Source: Herbaspirillum rubrisubalbicans (lineage in GTDB: Bacteria; Pseudomonadota; Gammaproteobacteria; Burkholderiales; Burkholderiaceae_D). Taken from it: 64,000 nt of DNA. The DNA lies in assembly GCF_003719195.1 (NCBI RefSeq), contig NZ_CP024996.1:3658001-3722000 (forward strand), in the 5' to 3' direction. Made by a program: the position numbers and the translations under genes. The notes beneath the pieces were generated by a model. That model saw only the letters and a program-made list of their open reading frames with translations. It was not told where the DNA came from and ran no database searches. Positions within the stretch are counted from its first letter, which is position 1. The number at the start of each line of letters is the position of its first letter. Below, piece by piece: positions 46,275-55,554 of the stretch.

Positions 46275-48163
46275 TGGATGACGAAATGCTCAAGGACTTT
46301 GTCGTTGAAGCGTTGGAGCTCGCCACCAACGTGGAAGAGCATCTGCTGACGCTGGAACGACATCCTGATGACCTTGAAATCCTCAACGCGGTCTTCCGCG
46401 CATTCCACACCATCAAGGGTGGCGCCGGGTTCGTGAACCTGCCGGCCATGGTGTCGGCCTGCCACCTGACCGAAAACCTGTTCGATGCCCTGCGTACCGG
46501 CAAGGCACCGGTGACGCCGCTGGCCATCGAAGCAGCACTGCAAGCCAGCGGTTTCGTAGCCGACCAGTTGAACGAGCTGTCCAATGGCGCCGCGCCCGAC
46601 AGCCTGGCCTCGATGCCGGCCGAACTGAAGGACATCCTGACCCAGGCCATCGAAGGCAAGAGCGAAGCCGCTGCGGCCCCGGCCACCGCTCCCGCAGCGC
46701 CGGTCGCACCGCAAGTACAGGCCACCAGCGCCGCCCCGGCCAGCGTGGACGGCAGCGCCAGCGTAATGAAAGATGGCGAGCTGGATTGGCCGGCCATGTA
46801 CCAGGCGTTGGTGCCGGGTGCGGCAGTGGCCGCGCCGGCTGCCGCCGACAGCACAGCCAGCGCCGCCGCTGCAACGCCGGCACCAGCTGCAGCACCCGCA
46901 GCCGCAGCCGCAGCCGAAGGCGAACCCAAGGCCGCCGCACCCGTGCAGCAAAACCGCCGCGCCACCGATTCCCCCGGGGGTGCCAAGGAAGAAAGCATCC
47001 GTATCGATGCCGTCAAGCTGGATGCCCTGCTGGAAGTGGCCGGCGAATCGGTGCAGGCCGCCAACCAAGCCTCGGTGCTGCTGGAAAAGCTGCAACAGTT
47101 CAAGTTCGAAGGCACGGCCGCCGCGCTCATGTCGACCCTGGCTGAAACCCTGGGCCGCGCCTCGCGCTATTCCAGCGAACTGCAGCGCGCCACACTGTCA
47201 ACCCGGATGCAACCGGTGGGCCGCCTGTTCCAGAAATTCCCGCGACTGGTCCGCGAACTGGCCAAGGACCTGGGCAAGGATGTCGATCTGGTCATCACCG
47301 GTGCCGACACCGAAGTCGACCGCGTGGTGGTGGACAGCCTCTACGACCCGCTGGTGCACATGCTGCGCAACTCGCTGGACCACGGTATCGAAGTCGACCG
47401 CGCCGCCGCCGGCAAGCCCAACAAGGCGACCATCTCGCTCAACGCCTGGCAGGCCGGTAGCAGCGTCATGATCGAAGTCTTCGATGACGGCAAGGGCATG
47501 GACCCGGACATGCTACGCAGCAAGGCACTGGCCAAGGGCCTGATCAATGAGCACCAGGCACTGACCGCCGACGAAGCGCTGCAACTGGTGTTCCTGCCGG
47601 GCTTCTCGACCAAGGAAGTAGCTTCCAGCGTTTCTGGACGCGGCGTGGGCATGGACGTGGTCAAGACCGCCGTGGAAAAGCATCGCGGCACCATCCGCAT
47701 CGAATCCACCATCGGCAAAGGCACCAAGTTCTCAATCCGCCTGCCGATCGAACTGTCGATCATCCCGACCATGCTGGTGCGCTGTGCCGGCGCCCCCCTG
47801 GCGCTGCCCATGGCCGTGGTGGAACGCGTGGTGGAGCTGCCCGAGACCTTCGACGAAGTGGGCGGCGCCCCGGTGCTGCGCGACCAGGGCCGTCCGCTGC
47901 CGGTCAATTCGCTGGCCGGCGTGCTGGGCTACGAGCCGGGCAATGAGCGGGTCGGTATCGTCATGGCGGTGCCGCATCCCTACATTCTGGGCGTGGAGTC
48001 AGTGGAAGGCACGGCCGACCTGGTAATCAAGCCGCTGACCGCGATCCACACCGCCGGCATCACCGGCACGGCCCGTTCGGCCGAGGGTGAGCTGGTGCTG
48101 GTGGTGGGCTTGTCCTTCCTGCTGGATGGCTGCCGCGACCTGGAGCGCACGGCAGTGGCCTGA
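46274..48163 (+). CDS. cheA: Chemotaxis histidine kinase CheA
   Basis: The 629-residue CheA has an HPt domain with His45 (FRAFHTIKGGAGF), a ~110-residue Ala/Pro-rich linker (~135-250) with no obvious P2 CheY-docking domain, a dimerisation domain, an HATPase domain (NSLDHGIE, DDGKGMD, SGRGVGMDVVK) and a C-terminal CheW-like domain (SIIPTMLVRCAGAPLALPMAVVERVVELPE). It is complete as a kinase. It follows cheZ directly, an unusual pair since cheA normally stands with cheW, MCP or cheY genes. Confidence 0.93.
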   Translation: MDDEMLKDFVVEALELATNVEEHLLTLERHPDDLEILNAVFRAFHTIKGGAGFVNLPAMVSACHLTENLFDALRTGKAPVTPLAIEAALQASGFVADQLNELSNGAAPDSLASMPAELKDILTQAIEGKSEAAAAPATAPAAPVAPQVQATSAAPASVDGSASVMKDGELDWPAMYQALVPGAAVAAPAAADSTASAAAATPAPAAAPAAAAAAEGEPKAAAPVQQNRRATDSPGGAKEESIRIDAVKLDALLEVAGESVQAANQASVLLEKLQQFKFEGTAAALMSTLAETLGRASRYSSELQRATLSTRMQPVGRLFQKFPRLVRELAKDLGKDVDLVITGADTEVDRVVVDSLYDPLVHMLRNSLDHGIEVDRAAAGKPNKATISLNAWQAGSSVMIEVFDDGKGMDPDMLRSKALAKGLINEHQALTADEALQLVFLPGFSTKEVASSVSGRGVGMDVVKTAVEKHRGTIRIESTIGKGTKFSIRLPIELSIIPTMLVRCAGAPLALPMAVVERVVELPETFDEVGGAPVLRDQGRPLPVNSLAGVLGYEPGNERVGIVMAVPHPYILGVESVEGTADLVIKPLTAIHTAGITGTARSAEGELVLVVGLSFLLDGCRDLERTAVA

Positions 48164-48188
48164 TCAGGCTGCCAAGCGGTAAAAACGA

Positions 48189-48225
48189 GAACGGCCGGAT
48201 CTTTGCAGATCCGGCCGTTCTTTCG
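48189..48225 (+). terminator. Terminator after cheA
   Basis: A 14-base perfect stem GAACGGCCGGATCT / AGATCCGGCCGTTC with loop TTGC, followed by TTTCG. Confidence 0.9.
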
Positions 48226-48253
48226 TCTAGCTGTGCTCTATTGGTGTCGGTGC

Positions 48254-49195
48254 TTAAAGTTCATACATGTCCTTCTCGCCCTCCATGACCTGCGCGATCA
48301 GCTTGCGGTTCAGCGTCGGCGCCAGCAATTCGATGAAGGTATAGACATATCCCCGCAAATACGCCCCTTGCTTTAAGGCCACCCGCGAGACATTGGTGCC
48401 AAACAGGTGGCCAGCCGGAATGGCACGCAAGCCGCGGTCGCGCTCGGCATCGAAGGCGATGCCGGCAATGATGCCCACGCCCATGCCCAGTTCCACGTAG
48501 GTCTTGATGACATCGGCGTCGATGGCTTCCAGCACCACGTCCGGTTTCAGGTGGCGCAGCGAGAAGGCATGGTCGATCTTGCTGCGGCCGCTGAAGGCGG
48601 AATCATAGGTAATGAGCGGATTGGCGGCGATCTCTTCGAGCGTCAGGCTCTTCGATTGCAGCAGCGGATGGTCGGGCGGCACCACCACCACATGCTCCCA
48701 TTGATAACAGGGCAAGGACACCAGGCCTTCACCGGAAGCCAGTGCCTCGGTGGCGATGGCGATGTCGGCCTGGTCGTTGCGCACCATCTCGGTGATCTGC
48801 TTGGGATTGCCCTGCAGCAAGGAAAGATGCACCTTGGGATATTTCTGGGTGAAGGCTTGTACCACCTTGGGCAAGGCATAGCGCGCCTGGGTATGGGTGG
48901 TGGCGATGGTGAAACTGCCGCTGTCGTGGGCGGCGAATTCCTTGCCGATGCGTTTCAAGCCATCCACTTCCTGCATGATCAGTTCCACCGACCGCAGCAC
49001 CGCCCGGCCCGGCTCGGTCAAGCCACGGATGCGCTTGCCGTGGCGGGTAAAGATGTCCACGCCCAGCTCTTCTTCCAGCTCGATGATGGCCTTGGAGACG
49101 CCGGGCTGTGAGGTATACAGGGCCTTGGCCGCCTCCGTCAGGTTGAAGTTCTGCCTTACCGCTTCACGCACGAAACGGAATTGATGAAGATTCAT
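48254..49195 (-). CDS. cysB: CysB-type LysR regulator of sulfur assimilation
   Basis: The 313-residue regulator begins MNLHQFRFVREAVRQNFNLTEAAKALYTSQPGVSKAIIELEEELGVDIFTRHGKRIRGLTEPG, the CysB/Cbl signature. The effector domain contains TTHTQARYALPKVV and LGMGVGIIAGIAFD, which in CysB bind sulfate or N-acetylserine. It is divergent from the sulfate-assimilation genes to its right, which it should activate. The Cbl paralog is the only close alternative. Confidence 0.92.
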   Translation of the reverse strand: MNLHQFRFVREAVRQNFNLTEAAKALYTSQPGVSKAIIELEEELGVDIFTRHGKRIRGLTEPGRAVLRSVELIMQEVDGLKRIGKEFAAHDSGSFTIATTHTQARYALPKVVQAFTQKYPKVHLSLLQGNPKQITEMVRNDQADIAIATEALASGEGLVSLPCYQWEHVVVVPPDHPLLQSKSLTLEEIAANPLITYDSAFSGRSKIDHAFSLRHLKPDVVLEAIDADVIKTYVELGMGVGIIAGIAFDAERDRGLRAIPAGHLFGTNVSRVALKQGAYLRGYVYTFIELLAPTLNRKLIAQVMEGEKDMYEL

Positions 49196-49376
49196 GTGGG
49201 AATTCCTTCGCTTCTACCTGGTCAGCAGGACGGCGCCCCGCGCCAGCCTCATTGACCTTGCCTGCTTCATTTGCCGCATTTCCATATGCCAAAGGCGTAT
49301 ATAAGCAAATAAATACTATGTAGTTTGGTTTGAAACATAAGTTTATTACGATTCGCAGACTAATGGGCGAGGTGTT

Positions 49377-50150
49377 ATGACTGTTTCTTATGTAGTAAGC
49401 GGATTTGCCGTAGGACTGCTGGTCGGACTGACCGGGGTCGGTGGCGGCTCGCTCATGACACCGCTGTTGACCTTGCTGTTCGGCATCCATCCATCGGTGG
49501 CCGTAGGTACCGATCTGGCCTTTGCCTCGGCCACCAAGACTGCCGGCACCCTGGCCCACCGCTTCAAGGGTACCGTGCGCTGGGATGTGGTGCGTCGCCT
49601 CTCTTATGGCGCCCTGCCCGCCGCGCTGGTGACCACGCTGCTGTTGAAGCACTTCGGCGCCGTCAGCGAGGGCATTGCCCTGACCATCCGTTATTCGATC
49701 GCCATTTCGGTGTTGTTGACCGTGATCGCCCTGCTGTTCCGTTCGCGGATGCAAGCCTGGCTCAATGCCCATCCGCAACGTCAGTTGCAGGGCAGCACCT
49801 TGGCCACGGCGACCATTGCTGCCGGCGCCCTGCTGGGTACGCTGGTGACCATTTCTTCCATCGGCGCCGGTGCCGTCGGCGCGACCTTGCTGGTCTTGCT
49901 GTATCCTCGCCTGTCTCCGGCCGAGATCGCGGGTACCGACATCGCCTATGCCGTCCCGCTGACCGCCATTGCGGCTCTGGGTCACTGGTGGCTGGGTTCG
50001 ATCAACTGGGAATTGCTGGCCACCCTGTTGCTGGGTTCGGTGCCGGGCATCACCATCGGTTCGCTCGCGGCGCGAGCGGTGCCGGAGAAATTCTTGCGCG
50101 GCCTGCTGGCCATTACGCTGACGAGCGTTGCAGTCAAGCTGATTTGGTAG
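49377..50150 (+). CDS. TSUP/TauE-SafE family sulfur-compound permease
   Basis: The 257-residue inner-membrane protein has the TSUP repeat start SGFAVGLLVGLTGVGGGSLMTPLLTLLFGIHPSVAVGTDL and a second half-repeat IAGTDIAYAVPLTAIAALGHWWLG. These carry sulfite, sulfoacetate or related anions. It is first in the cys cluster and may export excess sulfite or import sulfate; direction is not shown by sequence. Confidence 0.87.
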   Translation: MTVSYVVSGFAVGLLVGLTGVGGGSLMTPLLTLLFGIHPSVAVGTDLAFASATKTAGTLAHRFKGTVRWDVVRRLSYGALPAALVTTLLLKHFGAVSEGIALTIRYSIAISVLLTVIALLFRSRMQAWLNAHPQRQLQGSTLATATIAAGALLGTLVTISSIGAGAVGATLLVLLYPRLSPAEIAGTDIAYAVPLTAIAALGHWWLGSINWELLATLLLGSVPGITIGSLAARAVPEKFLRGLLAITLTSVAVKLIW

Positions 50151-50213
50151 GCTTATTTTCAATCGGGCGCACCCTGATCCGGGCGCCCATAAGACGTTAA
50201 CAGGGAAGACAAG

Positions 50214-51911
50214 ATGTACCGCTATGACCAATACGATCACCTGATCGTCAAAGAGCGAGTCGCACAATACCGGGACCAGGTGCGTCGGCGCCTGTCGGAT
50301 GAACTGGCCGAAGACGAATTCCGTATCCTGCGCCTGCAGAACGGCCTGTACCTGCAACGCCATGCCTACATGCTGCGCATCGCCATTCCCTATGGCATGT
50401 TGGCCTCCAATCAATTGCGCAAGTTTGCCGAGATCGCCGTCAAGTACGACCGCGGCTATGGTCACTTCACCACCCGCCAGAACATCCAGTTCAACTGGAT
50501 CAAGCTGGAAGAATCGCCCGAGATCCTGGAACAGCTGGCCAGCGTCGAAATGCACGCCATCCAGACCTCCGGCAACTGCATCCGCAATACCACCTCCGAC
50601 GAACTGGCTGGCGTGGCCGCTGACGAAATCGTCGATCCGCGGCCCTATGCCGAACTGATCCGCGAGTGGAGCACCTTCCACCCCGAATTCGCCTACCTGC
50701 CGCGCAAGTTCAAGATCGCCATCAGCGGCGCCGCCGAAGACCGTGCGGCCACCGCCGTGCATGACATCGGACTGCATGTCATCAAGAACGAAGCCGGCGA
50801 AGTGGGCTTTCGCGTGCTGGTGGGCGGCGGCATGGGCCGCACTCCCATCCTGGGCAGCGTCATCCGTGACTTCCTGCCCTGGCAGCACGCCATGTCCTAC
50901 CTGGAAGCCATCCTGCGCGTCTACAACCAGTACGGCCGCCGCGACAACATGTACAAGGCGCGCATCAAGATCCTGGTCAAGGCCATCGGCCCCGAGGAGT
51001 TCGCCCGCCAGGTGGAAGCAGAATGGGCCGACATCAAGGATGGCCCCTCCACCCTGACCGAAGAAGAGCTGCAACGCGTAGCCAAGTTCTTCACCGACCC
51101 GGCCTATGAAACCCTGCCGGCGGTGGATGCCGAATATGAACGCCTGAAGGCGGAAGACCGCGGCTTTGCCAACTGGATCAAGCGCAACGTCAAGGCGCAC
51201 AAGAAGGCCGGCTATGCTGCCGTGATCCTGTCGCTCAAAAAACCGGGCGTGCCGCCGGGTGACATCACCGCCGATCAGATGAACTTTGTGGCCGATCTGG
51301 CCGACCAGTACAGCTTTGGTGAGCTGCGCGTGACCCACGAACAGAACCTGGTGCTGGCCGACGTCAAGCAATCCGAGCTGTACGCGCTGTGGCAAGCGGC
51401 CAAGTCGCATGGCCTGGCCACCCCGAACATTGGCCTCTTGACCGACATCATCTGCTGCCCCGGCGGCGACTTCTGCTCGCTGGCCAATGCCAAGTCGATC
51501 CCGATCGCCCAGGCCATCGCCGAGAAATTCGAGAACATCGACTTCCAGCATGACATCGGCGACATCGAGTTGAACATCTCCGGTTGCATCAATGCCTGCG
51601 GCCACCATCACGTGGGCAACATCGGCATCCTGGGTGTGGACAAGGATGGTTCCGAGTGGTACCAGGTGTCGCTGGGCGGCGCCCAGGGCAACGAGTCTTC
51701 GGTGGGCAAGATCATCGGCCCCTCGTTCTCGGCCACCCAGATGCCCACTGTCATCGACCGCCTGCTGCAGGTGTATGTCAAGCAGCGCACCGAGGAAGAA
51801 CGCTTCATCGACACCGTGCGCCGCATCGGTGTGACCCCGTTCAAGGAATTCGTTTACGCAACGCCGATCCGTTCGGCCGAGTATGTCGCAGGAGAAGACG
51901 CAAATGCCTGA
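50214..51911 (+). CDS. cysI: Assimilatory sulfite reductase hemoprotein
   Basis: The 565-residue siroheme/4Fe-4S enzyme reduces sulfite to sulfide. The cluster ligands are in IICCPGGDFCSLANAKSIP and LNISGCINACGHHHVGNIG. The N-terminal FRILRLQNGLYLQRHAYMLRIAIPYGML and GHFTTRQNIQFNWIKLEE are typical of the nitrite/sulfite-reductase family. No flavoprotein CysJ gene is present, so electrons probably come from ferredoxin or another donor. It overlaps the DUF934 gene by eight bases. Confidence 0.95.
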   Translation: MYRYDQYDHLIVKERVAQYRDQVRRRLSDELAEDEFRILRLQNGLYLQRHAYMLRIAIPYGMLASNQLRKFAEIAVKYDRGYGHFTTRQNIQFNWIKLEESPEILEQLASVEMHAIQTSGNCIRNTTSDELAGVAADEIVDPRPYAELIREWSTFHPEFAYLPRKFKIAISGAAEDRAATAVHDIGLHVIKNEAGEVGFRVLVGGGMGRTPILGSVIRDFLPWQHAMSYLEAILRVYNQYGRRDNMYKARIKILVKAIGPEEFARQVEAEWADIKDGPSTLTEEELQRVAKFFTDPAYETLPAVDAEYERLKAEDRGFANWIKRNVKAHKKAGYAAVILSLKKPGVPPGDITADQMNFVADLADQYSFGELRVTHEQNLVLADVKQSELYALWQAAKSHGLATPNIGLLTDIICCPGGDFCSLANAKSIPIAQAIAEKFENIDFQHDIGDIELNISGCINACGHHHVGNIGILGVDKDGSEWYQVSLGGAQGNESSVGKIIGPSFSATQMPTVIDRLLQVYVKQRTEEERFIDTVRRIGVTPFKEFVYATPIRSAEYVAGEDANA

Positions 51912-52431
51912 AATCATCAAGAACAAGACCGTCGTCAGTGACGACTGGAGCGTGCTGCGCCTGGCTGAAGGCGAGACCGCAGAGAACGTCAACGTCCCGC
52001 AAGGCCGCGTGATCGTGCCGCTCAAGGTATGGCAGGCGCAGGGCGAAGCCCTGAAGTCGCGTGCCGAGATCGGCGTGTGGCTGGCCAGCGATGAGCGCCC
52101 GGAAGAACTGAAGGGCCAGTTGGACAGCTTCAAGGTCATCGCCGTGGACTTCCCCAAGTTCGCCGATGGCCGTGGCTATTCCATCGCCTACAACCTGCGC
52201 GCCCGCCTGGGCTATACCGGTGAGTTGCGCGCCATCGGCGATGTGCTGCGCGACCAGTTGTTCTACATGCAGCGCGTGGGCTTCGACGCCTTCGCCGTGC
52301 GGGCCGACAAGAACATCCATGACGCCGTCAAGGGCCTGACCGACTTCTCCGAGAAGTACCAGACCTCCTGGGACGAGAAAAACCCGCTGTTCCGCCGCGT
52401 CAAGCGCGAGACCGTGCAGACCGCCGACTGA
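51904..52431 (+). CDS. DUF934 protein linked to sulfite reduction
   Basis: The 175-residue protein begins MPEIIKNKTVVSDDWSVLRL and has DFPKFADGRGYSIAYNLRARLGYTGELRAIGDVLRDQLFYMQRVGFDAF, the DUF934 signature. It overlaps cysI, has AGGAG upstream, and is always found with cysI-type genes in betaproteobacteria, suggesting an accessory role in siroheme sulfite reductase function. Mechanism unknown. Confidence 0.92.
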   Translation: MPEIIKNKTVVSDDWSVLRLAEGETAENVNVPQGRVIVPLKVWQAQGEALKSRAEIGVWLASDERPEELKGQLDSFKVIAVDFPKFADGRGYSIAYNLRARLGYTGELRAIGDVLRDQLFYMQRVGFDAFAVRADKNIHDAVKGLTDFSEKYQTSWDEKNPLFRRVKRETVQTAD

Positions 52432-52469
52432 ACCGCTGAACCCAGATTGTGAAGAAGGAAGGACAGCCC

Positions 52470-53201
52470 ATGGCTAACCCAGGCTTGCAAGACCTCATCG
52501 CCAAGACCCAGGCCACGCTGGAACGCATCGCCGCCGAGTACGCCCCGGCTGCGCTGGCCTCCAGCCTCGCGGCCGAAGACATGGTGCTGACCGACCTGAT
52601 CCTGCGCGGCAAGCTGCAGGATCGCATCAGCATCTTCACCCTGGAAACCGGTCGCCTGCACAAGGAAACCGTAGGGATGATCGATCGCATCCGCGAAACC
52701 TACGACTACGAAGTCGCGCCCTACCGTCCGCAGCCCGAAGCGGTCGAGACCTACGTACAGAAGAACGGCGCCAATGCCTTCTACGACAGCGTGGAATTGC
52801 GCAAGGAATGCTGCCACATCCGCAAGATGGAGCCGCTGAACCGCGCTCTGCAAGGCAAGGCTTCCTGGGTCACCGGCCAGCGCCGTGCGCAATCGGTCAC
52901 ACGGGCTGAGCTGCACGTGCAGGAACGCGACGAAGCCCACGGCATGGAGAAGTTCAACCCCCTGGCCGACTGGTCGGAACAGGACGTGTGGGACTACATC
53001 CGCGCCAACGACGTGCCCTACAACCCGCTGCACGACCAGGGTTATCCGTCCATCGGCTGCGAGCCCTGTACCCGCGCCATCCAGCCCGGCGAGGATATCC
53101 GCGCCGGCCGCTGGTGGTGGGAGAACCCAGACTCCAAGGAATGCGGCCTGCATGTGGTCGATGGCAAGCTGGTGCGCATCAAGGCGCACGCAGCGAGCTG
53201 A
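52470..53201 (+). CDS. cysH: Adenylyl-sulfate (APS) reductase CysH
   Basis: CysH reduces activated sulfate to sulfite. The 243-residue protein has the 4Fe-4S ligands Cys114-Cys115 (KECCHIRK) and Cys197/Cys200 (GCEPCTRA) plus the catalytic Cys225 (KECGLH). The cluster marks the APS-using, thioredoxin-dependent class rather than the PAPS class. This fits the absence of a cysC gene or CysC fusion here. It precedes cysD. Confidence 0.94.
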   Translation: MANPGLQDLIAKTQATLERIAAEYAPAALASSLAAEDMVLTDLILRGKLQDRISIFTLETGRLHKETVGMIDRIRETYDYEVAPYRPQPEAVETYVQKNGANAFYDSVELRKECCHIRKMEPLNRALQGKASWVTGQRRAQSVTRAELHVQERDEAHGMEKFNPLADWSEQDVWDYIRANDVPYNPLHDQGYPSIGCEPCTRAIQPGEDIRAGRWWWENPDSKECGLHVVDGKLVRIKAHAAS

Positions 53202-53250
53202 ACCAGAATTCAACCAGAGCAACAACAAGCAAAGCATCGGAAGGTCCGGC

Positions 53251-54186
53251 ATGAACACAGCGGTAGACACACTCTTTTTGGACAACGCCAGCAACCGTCA
53301 CCTCGACTGGCTGGAATCGGAAGCCATCCACATCATGCGCGAGGTCGCGGCCGAGTGCAGCAACCCGGCGCTGCTGTTTTCCGGCGGCAAGGACTCGGTG
53401 GTGCTGCTGCGCATCGCCGAGAAGGCCTTCCGCCCCGGCAAGTTCCCCTTCCCGCTGGTGCACATCGATACCGGCCACAACTTCCCGGAAGTCATCGAAT
53501 TCCGTGACCGCCGCGCCGCTGAACTGGGCGAGCGCCTGGTGGTGCGTTCGGTGGAAGACTCGATCAAGCGTGGCACCGTGCGCCTGCGCAATCCGCAAAC
53601 CGATTCGCGCAACGCTGCGCAAGCCGTGACGCTGCTGGAAACCATCGAGGAATTCAAGTTCGACGCCTGTATCGGCGGCGCGCGCCGCGATGAAGAAAAG
53701 GCCCGCGCCAAGGAACGCATCTTCTCCTTCCGCGACGAATTCGGCCAATGGAACCCCAAGGCCCAGCGCCCCGAGCTGTGGGACCTGTATAACACCCGCG
53801 TGCATCCGGGTGAGAACATGCGCGTCTTCCCCATCTCCAACTGGACCGAACTGGATGTGTGGCAATACATCGCCCGCGAAAAGCTGGCCCTGCCCTCGAT
53901 CTACTTCGCCCATGAGCGCCAAGTGATCCCGCGCAATGGCCTGCTGGTCCCGCTGACCGACCTCACCCCGGCGCGCGAAGGCGAGACCGTGGAAAAGCAG
54001 GTCGTCCGCTTCCGTACCGTGGGCGACATCTCCTGCACCTGCCCGGTCGCCTCCGATGCCGCTTCGGTGGAAGCCATCATCGCCGAGACCGCAGTGACCC
54101 AGATTACCGAGCGCGGCGCGACCCGCATGGACGACCAGACGTCCGAAGCCTCAATGGAAAAACGCAAGAAGGAAGGATATTTCTGA
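53251..54186 (+). CDS. cysD: Sulfate adenylyltransferase small subunit
   Basis: CysD forms APS from ATP and sulfate. The 311-residue protein has the PP-loop LLFSGGKDSVVLLRIAEKAF, HIDTGHNFPEVIEFRD, and the ends GDISCTCPVASDAASVEAIIAE and SMEKRKKEGYF that are typical of CysD. It overlaps cysN as TGATG. Confidence 0.97.
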   Translation: MNTAVDTLFLDNASNRHLDWLESEAIHIMREVAAECSNPALLFSGGKDSVVLLRIAEKAFRPGKFPFPLVHIDTGHNFPEVIEFRDRRAAELGERLVVRSVEDSIKRGTVRLRNPQTDSRNAAQAVTLLETIEEFKFDACIGGARRDEEKARAKERIFSFRDEFGQWNPKAQRPELWDLYNTRVHPGENMRVFPISNWTELDVWQYIAREKLALPSIYFAHERQVIPRNGLLVPLTDLTPAREGETVEKQVVRFRTVGDISCTCPVASDAASVEAIIAETAVTQITERGATRMDDQTSEASMEKRKKEGYF

Positions 54187-55517
54187 TGAACGCCGCCGCA
54201 ACCCAAGCACAACTGGCCCAGGCCTCCGCACAATCGCACGAACGCGGCCTGCTGCGCTTCATCACTGCCGGTTCCGTGGACGATGGCAAGAGCACCCTGA
54301 TCGGTCGCCTGCTGTTCGACAGCAAGGGCATCTTCGCCGATCAGCTCGACGCCATCTCGCGCGCCAAGCACAAGCGTACCGTGGGCGATACGGTAGACCT
54401 GTCGCTGCTCACCGATGGCCTGGAAGCCGAGCGCGAGCAAGGCATCACCATCGACGTGGCCTATCGCTACTTCGCCACGCCCAAGCGCAAGTTCATCATC
54501 GCCGACACCCCCGGTCACGAGCAGTACACCCGCAACATGGTCACCGGTGCCTCGACTGCTGACGCCGTCATCATCCTGGTGGACGTCTCCAAGGTGAAGC
54601 TGGGCGATGATGGCAGCGTGGAACTGCTGACCCAGACCAAGCGCCACTCCACCATCGCCCACCTGCTGCAGATCCAGCACGTGATCGTGGCCGTCAACAA
54701 GATGGACCTGGTGGACTACGACCAGACCGTCTATGACCGCATCGTCGGCGCCTACCAGCAGTTCGCGCAGCAACTGGGCTTGCAGGACGTACACGCCATC
54801 CCGCTGTCGGCCCTGGCCGGTGACAACGTGGTGGAAGCCAGCGCGCGGATGCCCTGGTATCAGGGGCCGACGCTGATCACCCTGCTGGAATCGCTGTCAG
54901 TGTATGAAGATGCGCACGAAGAAGCCTTCCGCTTCCCGGTGCAACTGGTGGCGCGCCACAACGGCCATGAAGCCAATGACTTCCGTGGCTACATGGGCCG
55001 CATCGAAGCCGGCAAGGTCGCCCGTGGTGACAAGCTGGTGGTGCTGCCCAGCGGCCAGAGCGCCACCGTCAAGGACATCCAGACCCTGGACGGCTCGCTG
55101 GAATCGGCCGCGGCCGGCCAGTCGGTGACCATCCTGCTGGACGAATACCTGGACATCTCGCGCGGCGATCTGCTGGCGTCGGCTGCCCAGCCTTCGACCA
55201 TCCTCAAGAGCGTCAACGCCGATGTGTGCTGGCTGTCCGAAGAACCGCTGGACCTGCGTCGCAAGTACTGGCTCAAGCACACCACCAAGCAGGTGGCCGC
55301 GCGCGTAGCCAAGGTCGATACGCTGCTGGACATCAACACCCAGGAACGCCGCCCGGCCGAGACCTTGAAGCTCAACGACATCGCCCGCATCAGCGTCAAC
55401 GTGCAGCAGCCCATCGCCGCCGATGCCTATCAGGATATCCGCGCCACCGGCGCCTTCATCCTGATCGACGAAGTGAGCCACCAGACGGTCGCCGCTGGTA
55501 TGATTCGGATCGACTGA
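54186..55517 (+). CDS. cysN: Sulfate adenylyltransferase large (GTPase) subunit
   Basis: CysN is the GTPase that drives CysD. The 443-residue protein has G1 GSVDDGKSTLIGRLL, G2/G3 QGITIDVAYRYF and DTPGHEQYTRNM, and G4 NKMDLV, followed by beta-barrel domains. It ends after these domains with no fused APS kinase (CysC), consistent with the APS-type CysH. Confidence 0.97.
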   Translation: MNAAATQAQLAQASAQSHERGLLRFITAGSVDDGKSTLIGRLLFDSKGIFADQLDAISRAKHKRTVGDTVDLSLLTDGLEAEREQGITIDVAYRYFATPKRKFIIADTPGHEQYTRNMVTGASTADAVIILVDVSKVKLGDDGSVELLTQTKRHSTIAHLLQIQHVIVAVNKMDLVDYDQTVYDRIVGAYQQFAQQLGLQDVHAIPLSALAGDNVVEASARMPWYQGPTLITLLESLSVYEDAHEEAFRFPVQLVARHNGHEANDFRGYMGRIEAGKVARGDKLVVLPSGQSATVKDIQTLDGSLESAAAGQSVTILLDEYLDISRGDLLASAAQPSTILKSVNADVCWLSEEPLDLRRKYWLKHTTKQVAARVAKVDTLLDINTQERRPAETLKLNDIARISVNVQQPIAADAYQDIRATGAFILIDEVSHQTVAAGMIRID

Positions 55518-55554
55518 TTTTCTTTCGATCCGCAATCGTATCTTCGACCAGGCC

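Noticed and set aside
49164..52157. A 997-codon minus-strand open frame
   Set aside because: It lies antisense to the TSUP permease and cysI, both with clear family motifs. Its translation is rich in His, Gln and Gly without domains, as expected of GC-rich shadow frames.
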